NCBI GenBank assembly: GCA_027486555.1
Contig: JAIXOX010000140.1
Span: 62,001-126,000 of the forward strand
Source of the DNA: Comamonadaceae bacterium
GTDB taxonomy: Bacteria; Pseudomonadota; Gammaproteobacteria; Burkholderiales; Burkholderiaceae_C
Direction: 5' to 3'
DNA: 64,000 nucleotides
Notes under the pieces: generated by a model
Databases searched by the model: none
Seen by the model: only the letters and a program-made list of their open reading frames with translations
What the model was told of the DNA's origin: nothing
Program-made: the position numbers and the translations under genes
Shown: positions 42,503 to 51,912 of the stretch, piece by piece
Layout: each line of letters begins with the position of its first letter
Numbering within the stretch: the first letter of the stretch is position 1

Positions 42503-42997
42503 ATGGACTCACGCTGGAAACCCAATGTCACCGTCGCCGCCATCATTGAAAAAGAAGGCCGCTATTTGTTGATCGAAGAACACACCCCAGAAGGCCTGCG
42601 CCTGAACAACCCCGCTGGGCATTTGGACCCCGGGGAGTCGCCAGCCGAGGCTTGTGCCCGAGAGACTTTGGAAGAGACGACACACCTTTTTAACCCCACA
42701 GCTTTAGTGGGTATTTACCTGTCCCGTTTTCAACGCCTCGCCACGGCAGAGGACGTGACCTACGTCCGAATGGCGTTTTGTGGTGAATTGGGTGAACTGC
42801 AAAAGGGTCATCAACTTGATGAAGGCATCGAACGCACCCTCTGGATGACACCCGAGGAAATCAGGGCCAGCGCATCCCGTCACCGAAGTCCTTTGGTTTT
42901 GCAATGCATTGAAGACCATCTGGCCGGGCAGCGTTACCCCCTCGAGGTCATTTACACCGACCCTGCAGTCAAGGGTTTACCGCATCTGAAGGCTTGA
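42503..42997 (+). CDS. nudJ: NUDIX hydrolase (NudJ-like)
   Basis: Nudix box 'GHLDPGESPAEACARETLEETTH'; locus relationship to mnmA. Confidence 0.88.
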   Translation: MDSRWKPNVTVAAIIEKEGRYLLIEEHTPEGLRLNNPAGHLDPGESPAEACARETLEETTHLFNPTALVGIYLSRFQRLATAEDVTYVRMAFCGELGELQKGHQLDEGIERTLWMTPEEIRASASRHRSPLVLQCIEDHLAGQRYPLEVIYTDPAVKGLPHLKA

Positions 42998-43037
42998 ATG
43001 CATTCCTGTGCGCGGCTCCATCGCGCTTGGCAGATCG

Positions 43038-44480
43038 CTACTTAGGGGCAAAAACAGAAGCATTCCAGCCCAAATCCTGTGCCATGGACTGCGCCAAACG
43101 CTGGTAGCCAGGCACTGTGAAATGGATCAAATCCTTGGCCATCCAAGCTGGGTTTTGCTGGGCCCATCGGTAAGATCCGCCAGCCCCGCCCATGGCGCTG
43201 AACATGCTCCAGAAGTGGCACCCGTGGGCTTGCGCCACCTGCTTTTGAATGCGCCCAATTTCAGCGTGAACCCGGGTAAATTTAAGAAAATCTGGATATT
43301 TTGCTGGGACTGGTCTGGTGCCATGAACAGCGCCAGATCGGTTTTTCTGAGACCGCCGAACCAAAATACCCCGATCCCCTGGTGCCACCAACAAGCAGTT
43401 GGCCTGAGGAAAGAGTTGCCGCCAAGCAGCCACCGATGAACGCAAGGTCTGGCTGTAGGCTACTGCATCGAATGGCTGCACATTGCCTTCATTCGTGCCA
43501 AAGGCCATCACCACCACGTCGTAAGTTGAGGCTCCCCACCAAGGCGCCATGACCGTCGCTTGCACCTGACGCCAGCCGGCCACAGTGGCCCCCGGGTATC
43601 CAAACACATCGAGTTGCAATCGGATGTCCACGGGCAGTGGCAATTCGATGCCATTCAACCTGAACGGACCTTCAAGCACGCGCAGCTCAAGGGTGGACAA
43701 CACATCGTCGCCCACCAAATCCAGCACAGCTGGGCCTTCGCGGCCCTGCAAATCGATGCGTTGCTCTTCACCTGCGTCGACGCGAATGGCCAAACTGATC
43801 GGATCTCGGGTTTGCTGATACAACAAGCGCAACTGGGACTTGTCGGCTTGGGCCATGGCATTGCGAACGTCCAGCGACATCCAGGCATCCTTGCCCTGCG
43901 TCCACATATTGACCAAACCCGGCCCGGGCTCACTGGCGCCTGCGGGCACGGCATGCGCGGGCTCGTATTGCCACCCCGCTCCGACACAGCTTTTGCGCAA
44001 GGGCAACCGCACGCCAGGCCTGTTCATGCTGGCTGGCAAGAACCGGCTGCCCACAGCTTCAGGGGGCAACTGAGACAAACGCGCCCATTCCTGGCTCCAA
44101 AAAGCAGCCGCCAGATGGCTGTCGCCCCAAATCCCCACCCGCAATGGTTGGCCCGATTGGGCTTGCCACAAAGTGCGTTTTTGTGGGCGCATCTCAGCCA
44201 ATGGCGCGTTGGGCAAAACATCTTGAAACTGCCTTAACTGGGTTTGAACGTCCACGTCATCGGGCACTTCTTGGGGGTCCACCTCACGGGTTGTCTTGGC
44301 CCGAGGTGCAGTTGGCCGCTGACTGCATTGCAAGTCAGGCGCACCGCGGCGTGCCTGGACGGGCAAGATGGTTTGCTGCACATCGGCTCGCACCAAGGGC
44401 AGTGTTTGGGCTACCAAAACACCACTGAAAAAAAACAAAGCCACAGGGGCCAAGTAGCCCGAAACCCAAGATTTTTTCAT
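43038..44480 (-). CDS. SGNH/GDSL-type hydrolase or O-acetyltransferase, membrane-anchored/secreted
   Basis: Block I 'GIWGDSHLAAAF'; block III 'VMAFGTNEG'; block V 'DLIHFTVPGY'. Confidence 0.8.
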   Translation of the reverse strand: MKKSWVSGYLAPVALFFFSGVLVAQTLPLVRADVQQTILPVQARRGAPDLQCSQRPTAPRAKTTREVDPQEVPDDVDVQTQLRQFQDVLPNAPLAEMRPQKRTLWQAQSGQPLRVGIWGDSHLAAAFWSQEWARLSQLPPEAVGSRFLPASMNRPGVRLPLRKSCVGAGWQYEPAHAVPAGASEPGPGLVNMWTQGKDAWMSLDVRNAMAQADKSQLRLLYQQTRDPISLAIRVDAGEEQRIDLQGREGPAVLDLVGDDVLSTLELRVLEGPFRLNGIELPLPVDIRLQLDVFGYPGATVAGWRQVQATVMAPWWGASTYDVVVMAFGTNEGNVQPFDAVAYSQTLRSSVAAWRQLFPQANCLLVAPGDRGILVRRSQKNRSGAVHGTRPVPAKYPDFLKFTRVHAEIGRIQKQVAQAHGCHFWSMFSAMGGAGGSYRWAQQNPAWMAKDLIHFTVPGYQRLAQSMAQDLGWNASVFAPK

Positions 44481-45469
44481 GGTTGCGCTGCCTTTTGAAT
44501 GTGTTCAAGCAAGGCTTGTTTGACCAAGCGCAAGGCCGTGGGCGTCATGTGAATACCGTCTTCGGCCCGTAAATTCAGAGGCTGACCGTCTGCGCCCAGT
44601 TTGAATTTCTGAAATGGTTCGGACAACACGCCAATGAGGGGCTCAGTGGCCAGATAGTCGGTGCCCCAATTTTGAGCTCGGGCATGAAAAATGTGGTTTT
44701 GCAACACTGCGCCATCGCGTACCCGCCCCTCCCGCATGGAGGGCAAGCCCATCCAAATCACCCGGACTTGGCGCTCAACCGCTGCAGCCACCACCTCGTC
44801 TACCCGCAAGGCATAGTTCAGCGCCCAGCCCGGTGATGGAAACCCATGGCGCTGCCCATCGACCACCAAATCCCAAGGGTCATTGGGCCCCAAAAAAATC
44901 ACCACCAAGCTCAAGCTCTTGGCATCCATTTCTTCCACGATGCGTTGAGGCCAATCGAAATACCGCCGCACAGTCAAGCCGGTACTTTGACGACTCAGGT
45001 CATGCACTTCCCAATCGGGGTGCAAACGTGTCAGATCACGCATCAGCAAGGGGGCCACACCTTGCATCATCGAATCTCCGGCCAGCAAAATGCGCTGCAC
45101 ACCAGGCTTGAGTTTTTGCTGCGCCAAACTGGGCATGAACTGCCCTTTGGGCAAAGGTGGGGGCAAGTCTTGTAACTGGGGTGGTTGAGGCGTCCGAACC
45201 ACCACAGGTGTTTGTTCAAGCTCTTCATTGGAGGATGGCCACGCAAGGCGAAACAAAGGCCGCGAACCGCCAGCCCGCACCCGGTCATCCAACCATCGCG
45301 ACGGGGCAAACAAAGCGTTCGACAGGGCTTCAGGCAGCACAGCTTCCAAGCTGACGTGGTACCTCACGCCTAAATACCTTTCAAGCGAAGTGAGCCAGCA
45401 CAGGGTCACCATCAGAGCGACCGCAGGAAGCATCCAGCTCAATTGACGTGCAGACAAACGATGGGCCAT
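44477..45469 (-). CDS. DUF459-like SGNH family protein
   Basis: 'ILLAGDSMMQGVAPLLMRDL', 'VVIFLGPNDPWDL', 'EDGIHMTPTA'; N-terminal TM anchor; ATGA overlap with next gene. Confidence 0.82.
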   Translation of the reverse strand: MAHRLSARQLSWMLPAVALMVTLCWLTSLERYLGVRYHVSLEAVLPEALSNALFAPSRWLDDRVRAGGSRPLFRLAWPSSNEELEQTPVVVRTPQPPQLQDLPPPLPKGQFMPSLAQQKLKPGVQRILLAGDSMMQGVAPLLMRDLTRLHPDWEVHDLSRQSTGLTVRRYFDWPQRIVEEMDAKSLSLVVIFLGPNDPWDLVVDGQRHGFPSPGWALNYALRVDEVVAAAVERQVRVIWMGLPSMREGRVRDGAVLQNHIFHARAQNWGTDYLATEPLIGVLSEPFQKFKLGADGQPLNLRAEDGIHMTPTALRLVKQALLEHIQKAAQP

Positions 45470-45470
45470 C

Positions 45471-46883
45471 TCAAAACCGGTAATAAATGAAATTAGGCAC
45501 CCCTTCGGGACCATAAAACAGCACCGCGCAAAGCAAAATGGTCAACACCATCACACCCCAACGAGGGCTCAACCGCTCCAAGTAAACGGTTGCCTTGCGC
45601 TCTAAATCAGCAGCCCATGGGCTAAGTCCCCCTACACACAGCGCGATCAACACCAAGCCCCAGGCCTGCGGAATGTCGTCTGCCCAAAAGCCTTTGGGGT
45701 TGACAAACAAACCCTGCAGCATTTGCAAGGCGTGAGACACCGAGTCGGCCCTGAAAAAGACCCAAGCCACACTGACAAACACAAAAGTCACCATTTGAGC
45801 GGCCCAACGAGGCCATACAGGCATGCCCAAGCGCTGTGCCCCGTTCACCACAATGACCCCTAAGCCGTGCAACAAGCCCCACACCACAAAGGTCCAACTG
45901 GCCCCATGCCACAAGCCACTGATGAGCATACCCAGCAGCACATTGAGCTGGGTGCGCGCAAAGCCACGGCGATTGCCGCCCAGGGGAATGTAGATGTAAT
46001 CGCGGATAAAGCTGGACAAAGACACATGCCAGCGGGACCAAAAATCTGAAAGATTGCGCGCCAGATAAGGCTGTCGAAAATTCACGGGCAGAGTGAAGCC
46101 CAACAACAAGGCCAGGCCAGTCACGATCGAGGTGTAGCCTGCAAAGTCCAGAAAAATCTGCAAGCTGTAAGCCAGCATGGCGGCCATCAAAGCCAGGCTG
46201 CTGAATTGTTCAGGAAATTTGTAAACCGGGTCAACCCATTGGGCCGACAAGCACGAGGCCAAGACCACTTTTTGCACCAAACCCAAAACGATGAGGTAAA
46301 GCGCCAGCCAAGACTGTTTAGGAAGGCCCACGCGAAGTTGCGGATCGCGTTCATCGAGTTGGGCAAAAAAATGCTCGGCCCGCAAAATGGGGCCCGCAAA
46401 CAAAGTAGGCCAAAAACTCAAAAACAGCAGCACATCTGCCCAAGAACGCGCCAAACCCGGCTGCCGACCGACCATGACCATATAGGTCACCGCTTGGAAA
46501 GTAAAAAAAGACACCCCCACAGGGGTCACCACATCCAGCACAGGCAGCAAGGCATCAAAACCCATGCCCTGCAACACTTTCTGAAAGGTCTCGCGCACAA
46601 ATTCATAGTATTTGAGCGAAAGCAAAAAAGACCCCGCCAGCCACAAACCCAACCATAAAGGGCGACGACTGTCCGGCACACTTTGCATGCGCCGCCCCAA
46701 AGCCCACATGGCGGTGCTGTAAACGAGTAAAACAAGGGCAAACTTGGGAACCCAAGTGGCGTACAGGCCGTAGCCCGTCAGAATGAGCAAACCCCGCTGC
46801 CAGCCTGGCCTGCTGGCCAATGCCCAATAAGCGGGTAAAAACAGCAGGCAAAAAAGTCCAAATTCCGGCGAAACAAAACTCAT
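45471..46883 (-). CDS. MBOAT family O-acyltransferase (AlgI/PatA-like)
   Basis: Multi-TM; 'NFRQPYLARNLSDFWSRWHVSLSSFIRDYIYIPLGGNR', 'MLISGLWHGASWTFVVWGLLHG', C-terminal 'NFIYYRF'. Confidence 0.92.
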   Translation of the reverse strand: MSFVSPEFGLFCLLFLPAYWALASRPGWQRGLLILTGYGLYATWVPKFALVLLVYSTAMWALGRRMQSVPDSRRPLWLGLWLAGSFLLSLKYYEFVRETFQKVLQGMGFDALLPVLDVVTPVGVSFFTFQAVTYMVMVGRQPGLARSWADVLLFLSFWPTLFAGPILRAEHFFAQLDERDPQLRVGLPKQSWLALYLIVLGLVQKVVLASCLSAQWVDPVYKFPEQFSSLALMAAMLAYSLQIFLDFAGYTSIVTGLALLLGFTLPVNFRQPYLARNLSDFWSRWHVSLSSFIRDYIYIPLGGNRRGFARTQLNVLLGMLISGLWHGASWTFVVWGLLHGLGVIVVNGAQRLGMPVWPRWAAQMVTFVFVSVAWVFFRADSVSHALQMLQGLFVNPKGFWADDIPQAWGLVLIALCVGGLSPWAADLERKATVYLERLSPRWGVMVLTILLCAVLFYGPEGVPNFIYYRF

Positions 46884-46893
46884 GGACTCAAGC

Positions 46894-47622
46894 TCATTGA
46901 ATGGGCACGTTCACACCTGCAGCCACTTGGTCAAGGCGGGCCTGCTCGGCCAGGACTTTGGCCACGTAACCACCATCATCAGTGACAGCGTCGCCCCCCA
47001 AATAAAAGAGCAAACCATCCTCCAGAGAACCGCCCTTGAGTTTGATCGAATCGTAAAGAACAGCCACGCCCACGCGCAAATTCGTGATCGGGTCGAAAGC
47101 AGCCAACTTCCCCCCATAGGCTTCATAGCGCTTGACGTGAATCGCGGTCATCACCTGCATCAGGCCTTGAGCCCCGGCATGACTTTGTACATAAGGATGA
47201 AAGTTGGACTCGATGGCCATGACCGCCAAGATCAAATGGGGGGCTAATTTGTACCGTTTGGCCAAGACATGGGCCTCGGCCACCAAGGCCGCCAAGGGCT
47301 CGGGCGCAATTTTGTATTTTTGCCCCAGCCAAGTGGCCACGGCCGCTTGGGAGCGTGGAAGGTCTTTCAGATCAACCGCCGTGGCACGATCGGCCGTGTT
47401 TTGCGGCAACCAGGAAATCAGCACCTGGCGATCACGCAGCCAATTGAACAAGGCTTCCTCGGCCATGTGCAAGCCCTGAGGATGCCACCACAGCGCCAAC
47501 ACCACCGCAGCCGCACTCAAGCCCACCATGGCCAAACCACTGTGAGTGACAAGGAACAAGCCCTGCGCAATGTCGCGCAAAGCCGTTCGAATGGGGGGGC
47601 ACCAAGTGCAGTGGAGGGGCAT
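46894..47622 (-). CDS. lytic transglycosylase, SLT domain
   Basis: 'PHLILAVMAIESNFHPYVQSHAGAQGLMQVM', 'NLRVGVAVLYD'. Confidence 0.9.
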   Translation of the reverse strand: MPLHCTWCPPIRTALRDIAQGLFLVTHSGLAMVGLSAAAVVLALWWHPQGLHMAEEALFNWLRDRQVLISWLPQNTADRATAVDLKDLPRSQAAVATWLGQKYKIAPEPLAALVAEAHVLAKRYKLAPHLILAVMAIESNFHPYVQSHAGAQGLMQVMTAIHVKRYEAYGGKLAAFDPITNLRVGVAVLYDSIKLKGGSLEDGLLFYLGGDAVTDDGGYVAKVLAEQARLDQVAAGVNVPIQ

Positions 47623-47704
47623 CAGAATAAAGACCAGCCCGCTATTATAAATTTGTGGCCCATGTCTTTAGCCCGACCTTGGCCGCTCACGGGATAATCA
47701 CGTC

Positions 47705-48880
47705 ATGTCCCATCTCACCCGTGTGGTCGTCGGTTTGTCCGGCGGCGTCGATTCCGCTGTCACCGCTCACCTGCTCAAGCAACAAGGCCATGAGGTGATC
47801 GGCATTTTCATGAAAAACTGGGAAGACGACGACGACAGCGAGTACTGCTCATCCAACATTGACTTTGTGGATGCAGCTGCCGTGGCCGATGTGCTGGGCA
47901 TCGAGATCGAACACGTCAATTTTGCGGCCGACTACAAAGACCGGGTTTTTTCAGAGTTTGTGCGTGAATACCAAGCCGGGCGCACGCCCAACCCCGACAT
48001 CCTGTGCAACGCCGAGATCAAGTTCAAGTCGTTTCTGGACCACGCCATGCGCTTGGGGGCCGAGAAAATTGCCACCGGCCATTACGCCCGGGTACGCTTC
48101 AACCAAGCCACAGGCAGCCACGAGTTGCTCAAGGGCCTGGACCCCAGCAAAGACCAAAGTTACTTTTTGCACCGCCTGAACCAGGCGCAACTGTCCAAAA
48201 CCCTGTTTCCGGTGGGCGAACTGCACAAGACCGAGGTGCGACGCGTTGCCGAAGAGATCGGTTTGCCCAATGCCCGCAAAAAAGATTCCACTGGCATCTG
48301 CTTCATTGGCGAGCGGCCTTTTCGCGAGTTTTTGAACCGCTACATCAGCAAGGAGCCCGGCCCGATCAAGGACCCCACGGGCCGGATCATTGGCCAACAT
48401 GTGGGTCTGAGCTTTTACACCTTGGGGCAACGCCAAGGCTTGGGCATTGGCGGCATCAAGGCCAAAGGCGCGGACATGAAGGCCTTGCAGGCGCGCGGCT
48501 TGCGCGGTGCGGGCGAGCACACGCCCTGGTTTGTGGCCCGCAAGGACATCCCCAACAACACCTTGTGGGTGGTGCAAGGCCACGACCACCCCTGGCTGTT
48601 GTCGCCGCAACTGCAAGCCACCGATGTGAGCTGGTGCGCAGGCCTGCCCCCTGCGCCCGGGGCCTACGCCGCCAAGACGCGTTATCGGCAAGCCGACGCG
48701 CCTTGCAGCTACATGCCCCTGCCCAAGGCTGAAGAACAAGTGGGATCTGAACCAGGCTTTGAACTGGACTTTGAACAAGACCAGTGGGCCGTCACCCCCG
48801 GGCAAAGCGCCGTTCTGTATGACGGCGAAGTGTGCTTGGGCGGCGGCGTCATCGCCAGCCGGGAAACCGCACCGACTTGA
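47705..48880 (+). CDS. mnmA: tRNA 2-thiouridine(34) synthase
   Basis: '[37 protein letters not shown]', '[13 protein letters not shown]', '[12 protein letters not shown]'. Confidence 0.97.
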   Translation: MSHLTRVVVGLSGGVDSAVTAHLLKQQGHEVIGIFMKNWEDDDDSEYCSSNIDFVDAAAVADVLGIEIEHVNFAADYKDRVFSEFVREYQAGRTPNPDILCNAEIKFKSFLDHAMRLGAEKIATGHYARVRFNQATGSHELLKGLDPSKDQSYFLHRLNQAQLSKTLFPVGELHKTEVRRVAEEIGLPNARKKDSTGICFIGERPFREFLNRYISKEPGPIKDPTGRIIGQHVGLSFYTLGQRQGLGIGGIKAKGADMKALQARGLRGAGEHTPWFVARKDIPNNTLWVVQGHDHPWLLSPQLQATDVSWCAGLPPAPGAYAAKTRYRQADAPCSYMPLPKAEEQVGSEPGFELDFEQDQWAVTPGQSAVLYDGEVCLGGGVIASRETAPT

Positions 48881-48923
48881 GTCAGGTGCGGGTCTCCACG
48901 ACTGTGTGTCCCCTTTTGCTGGC

Positions 48924-49550
48924 CTATACCCAGGCCTGGATCACATAGTCGTAAGCGGCTTGGCCATTGGTCATGTCCACCCGCTGCAATTGGATCTTCC
49001 AGGCGCCATCTTGCAGCACCAGCGTGTGGCGGTAACTGCCGCCGAAGTGGCGCACCTGATCACGGCGCATCTCCATCATCTGAAAGCGGGAATACACCTC
49101 CAGCGTGGTGGGCGTGGCCGCCTCGATCACGATGTTGCCCACGATGTGATTGGTGCCCCATTGCGCCGCTTGTGACCAAGCGTTGGGGTGCAGTAAACGG
49201 CCCATGCGCACTTCCATCAGCAGCCGGTCTTCTGCAAATATCGATGCCTCACGGCGCCAGTCGGTTTGCAGCGGGGTCGAGGGCATCCAGTAGACACCGT
49301 CTTCGCTGAACAATTCGGCCCACTCGCCCCAAGCCTTGTTGTCAAGCAAGGCGGCTTGGTGGAACAACAATTCTTCGACCTGCCGACGCAAAAGTGCATC
49401 GATCGCAATGGCTTTGGGGATGTAGCCTTGGCTGGGCAGGCGCCCGCGCCCCATGTGGTCCGGCGCGATGGATTCGGCACCCGACATGGACTGGATGGCT
49501 TCAATCACCACACCCGTGCCCAGGGCGTCTTTGACTTCTTTGGGTTGCAT
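48924..49550 (-). CDS. aromatic-ring-hydroxylating dioxygenase beta subunit
   Basis: Small NTF2-like fold protein 'LLFHQAALLDNKAWGEWAELFSEDGVYWMPSTP'; next to the alpha subunit. Confidence 0.85.
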   Translation of the reverse strand: MQPKEVKDALGTGVVIEAIQSMSGAESIAPDHMGRGRLPSQGYIPKAIAIDALLRRQVEELLFHQAALLDNKAWGEWAELFSEDGVYWMPSTPLQTDWRREASIFAEDRLLMEVRMGRLLHPNAWSQAAQWGTNHIVGNIVIEAATPTTLEVYSRFQMMEMRRDQVRHFGGSYRHTLVLQDGAWKIQLQRVDMTNGQAAYDYVIQAWV

Positions 49551-49566
49551 GAATCATGACTCCTGT

Positions 49567-50889
49567 TCAGGCCGTGGCCTTGGGTTGAATGGCGGCGCGG
49601 ATGTAGGACTCCCAGGCGATGAACTGGTTGCGCATCACCACTTCGCTGGTGCCGTTGTTCGAATAAAGCACGCCGTCTTTTTCGGTGTCGCCCCCGTAAT
49701 TGCGGTGAAAGCTCACCCACTCGCCGCCTTTGGACTCCAGGCCCAACTGCGCCTTGGTCCAGTTCTCCAGGTCATCGGCGTTGATCATGGTGGCCGGCGA
49801 ATTGACCAGGTTGAAGTACCACAGCGAACGCTCGTAAATCGCCTCGGGCACGCCTTTGAGGCGGAAATGCCAGATCTCGGACAGCGTCTTGTTGGGCGCC
49901 ATCGGGCGCAAGCAACGCAGTTGCTGCAGCGGCGACTGCACCGACAAATAAGGGTAGATCAGCACATGGTGGATGCTGCGCGCCAAATACTCTTCACCCT
50001 TTTCTTCGCCATAGGCTTTCTTGATCAAGGCCTCGTATTCGACCGTGTCGGGATCGGTGGGGCGCAAGCCCATGTAGGCCTTCAAAATGCCGTGGCCATA
50101 TTTGAAGTTGACCGTCTGCACCGAATCCCACTGGTCAAAGCTGGAAGCAAAGGTCGACAGGTAATGGAAAAACAAGGGGGCTGAGCCATTGTCCCGCTTC
50201 AGGCGCTGCTCCACGCGACGGGCCGAGACCCCGGTGGACTGGTGCGTGACCGAAGGGTGCAAGGCGTCAAGCTGGTTCTCCATGAAGAACTTCCAGTTCG
50301 AGTGCTGCACCACCCGGTGGCACACCGGCACGGCTTCCACCTCACCCACGGGCGAACGGTCGCACATGTCGTCAAAGGCTATTTTTGCCTCACCCAAAAA
50401 GTCGATCAGGCCGGGGCCTTCCTTGGCCAGACTGGCAAACACAAAGCCACGGTAACTGTCGACCCGCGCAGCAGGCACCATGCTGCAATCGGCGTCGTCG
50501 GTGTGCAGGCGTGTGCCGTCGTAGCCCTTGACCAAGGGGATGGCCTTGACTTTGCCATTGAGGTGAAAGCTCCAGGCGTGGTACGAGCACACAAAACCCT
50601 TGCCGGTGTTGCCGCTTTGGTTGCCACACAACTCCACACCCCGGTGCGGGCAACGGTTGTAGAGCACGCGAACACTTCGATCAGTGTCACGCACCATGAC
50701 CATGGGTTGTCGTCCTATCTGCATGGTGAAGTAATCACCGACCTCCTTGACCTGGGATTCGTGGCCGCAGTAGACCCAGGCTTTTTCGAAAATATGTTCC
50801 ATCTCCAGATCAAACAGCGCTTGATCCGTGTAGACACTCTTATGAACACGGTCCGGTTGAACCAGGTTCGCCAAATCGATCGGTTGCAT
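49567..50889 (-). CDS. aromatic-ring-hydroxylating dioxygenase alpha subunit (Rieske)
   Basis: Rieske 'CPHRGVELCG...FVCSYHAWSF'; mononuclear iron region 'NWKFFMENQLDALHPSVTH'. Confidence 0.92.
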   Translation of the reverse strand: MQPIDLANLVQPDRVHKSVYTDQALFDLEMEHIFEKAWVYCGHESQVKEVGDYFTMQIGRQPMVMVRDTDRSVRVLYNRCPHRGVELCGNQSGNTGKGFVCSYHAWSFHLNGKVKAIPLVKGYDGTRLHTDDADCSMVPAARVDSYRGFVFASLAKEGPGLIDFLGEAKIAFDDMCDRSPVGEVEAVPVCHRVVQHSNWKFFMENQLDALHPSVTHQSTGVSARRVEQRLKRDNGSAPLFFHYLSTFASSFDQWDSVQTVNFKYGHGILKAYMGLRPTDPDTVEYEALIKKAYGEEKGEEYLARSIHHVLIYPYLSVQSPLQQLRCLRPMAPNKTLSEIWHFRLKGVPEAIYERSLWYFNLVNSPATMINADDLENWTKAQLGLESKGGEWVSFHRNYGGDTEKDGVLYSNNGTSEVVMRNQFIAWESYIRAAIQPKATA

Positions 50890-50940
50890 GAAAACTCCTT
50901 GGCAGGCTTAGGGGTGGATGTCAGGCCTCAAGTTAACAAA

Positions 50941-50956
50941 GGTCAAGCACTTGACC
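50941..50956. promoter_or_regulatory. palindrome in the divergent dioxygenase/LysR intergenic region (operator candidate)
   Basis: GGTCAAG-CA-CTTGACC. Confidence 0.55.
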
Positions 50957-50991
50957 TACAACCTGTCATGCTTTTTTCATTACCATAGGTT

Positions 50992-51891
50992 ATGGATTAC
51001 CGAAAAGTTCAACTCTTTCTTGCGGCCGCCCGCTTGGGCAACATGACCGAAGCCGCCGCTTCGCTGGACATTTCCCAACCGGCCTTGTCCAAAAGCATCA
51101 AGTCGCTTGAAAAAACCCTGGGCGTGCGGCTGCTGGAACGCGGGCGCTTCGGGGTCAGCGTCACCCCTTTTGGCCAGGCCCTGATGCAACACGGCCAGGT
51201 GATGGAAGCGGAAATGCGCAATGCGGTGGGCGAAATCCAGGCCATGCGCGGCGCCCAGCGCGGCCATGTGCTGATGGGGTGCGGCCCCACCGAGGCCACC
51301 CGCTTGTTGCCTCTGGCGCTGCAGGCGCTGGCCAAAGACCAGCCCGAGATCCAGGTGACGGTGCTCTACGGCTTGAATGAGGCCCTGATGCCCTGGGTCA
51401 AGCAAGGCGAAGTGGATTTCGCCTTGTCCTCGGTGCCCGCGCGCGCCAGCGACCCGGACTTGTCCCACGAACGCCTGTTGACCGAAACGGCCACCGTGGT
51501 CGCCCGAGCCGGACACCCACTGGCGCAGCACAAAGTGGTCACCCCTGCCCTGCTCACCCCATACCCTTGGGTCCTGCCACGAAAGCGTGAGCTTGAGCGA
51601 CTGGCGTTTGACGATTACTTTGTGGCGCAAGGCCTAGAGCCTCCGACCGCCCAAGTCGAAACCACCTCCACCGTGCTGATGAAATCCATGGTCATGCAAA
51701 GCGACGCCCTCACCTTCATCCCGGCAGAATTGATTTACTGGGAAGTGCGTGCAGGCCAGCTCCAGGCGCTTCAAGCCTCGGGCAACCAATGGGCCCGGCA
51801 GGTTGGCATCACCCGCAGACGAAAGGGCTCCATGAGCCCGGCCAGCCAATTGCTGGTGGCCGCGGTGAAGTCGGTGGCCAAAAACTTTTGA
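50992..51891 (+). CDS. LysR family transcriptional regulator
   Basis: 'MDYRKVQLFLAAARLGNMTEAAASLDISQPALSKSIKSLEKTLGVRLLERG'. Confidence 0.93.
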   Translation: MDYRKVQLFLAAARLGNMTEAAASLDISQPALSKSIKSLEKTLGVRLLERGRFGVSVTPFGQALMQHGQVMEAEMRNAVGEIQAMRGAQRGHVLMGCGPTEATRLLPLALQALAKDQPEIQVTVLYGLNEALMPWVKQGEVDFALSSVPARASDPDLSHERLLTETATVVARAGHPLAQHKVVTPALLTPYPWVLPRKRELERLAFDDYFVAQGLEPPTAQVETTSTVLMKSMVMQSDALTFIPAELIYWEVRAGQLQALQASGNQWARQVGITRRRKGSMSPASQLLVAAVKSVAKNF

Positions 51892-51912
51892 GTTTCAGGC
51901 AGCCAACATCCC

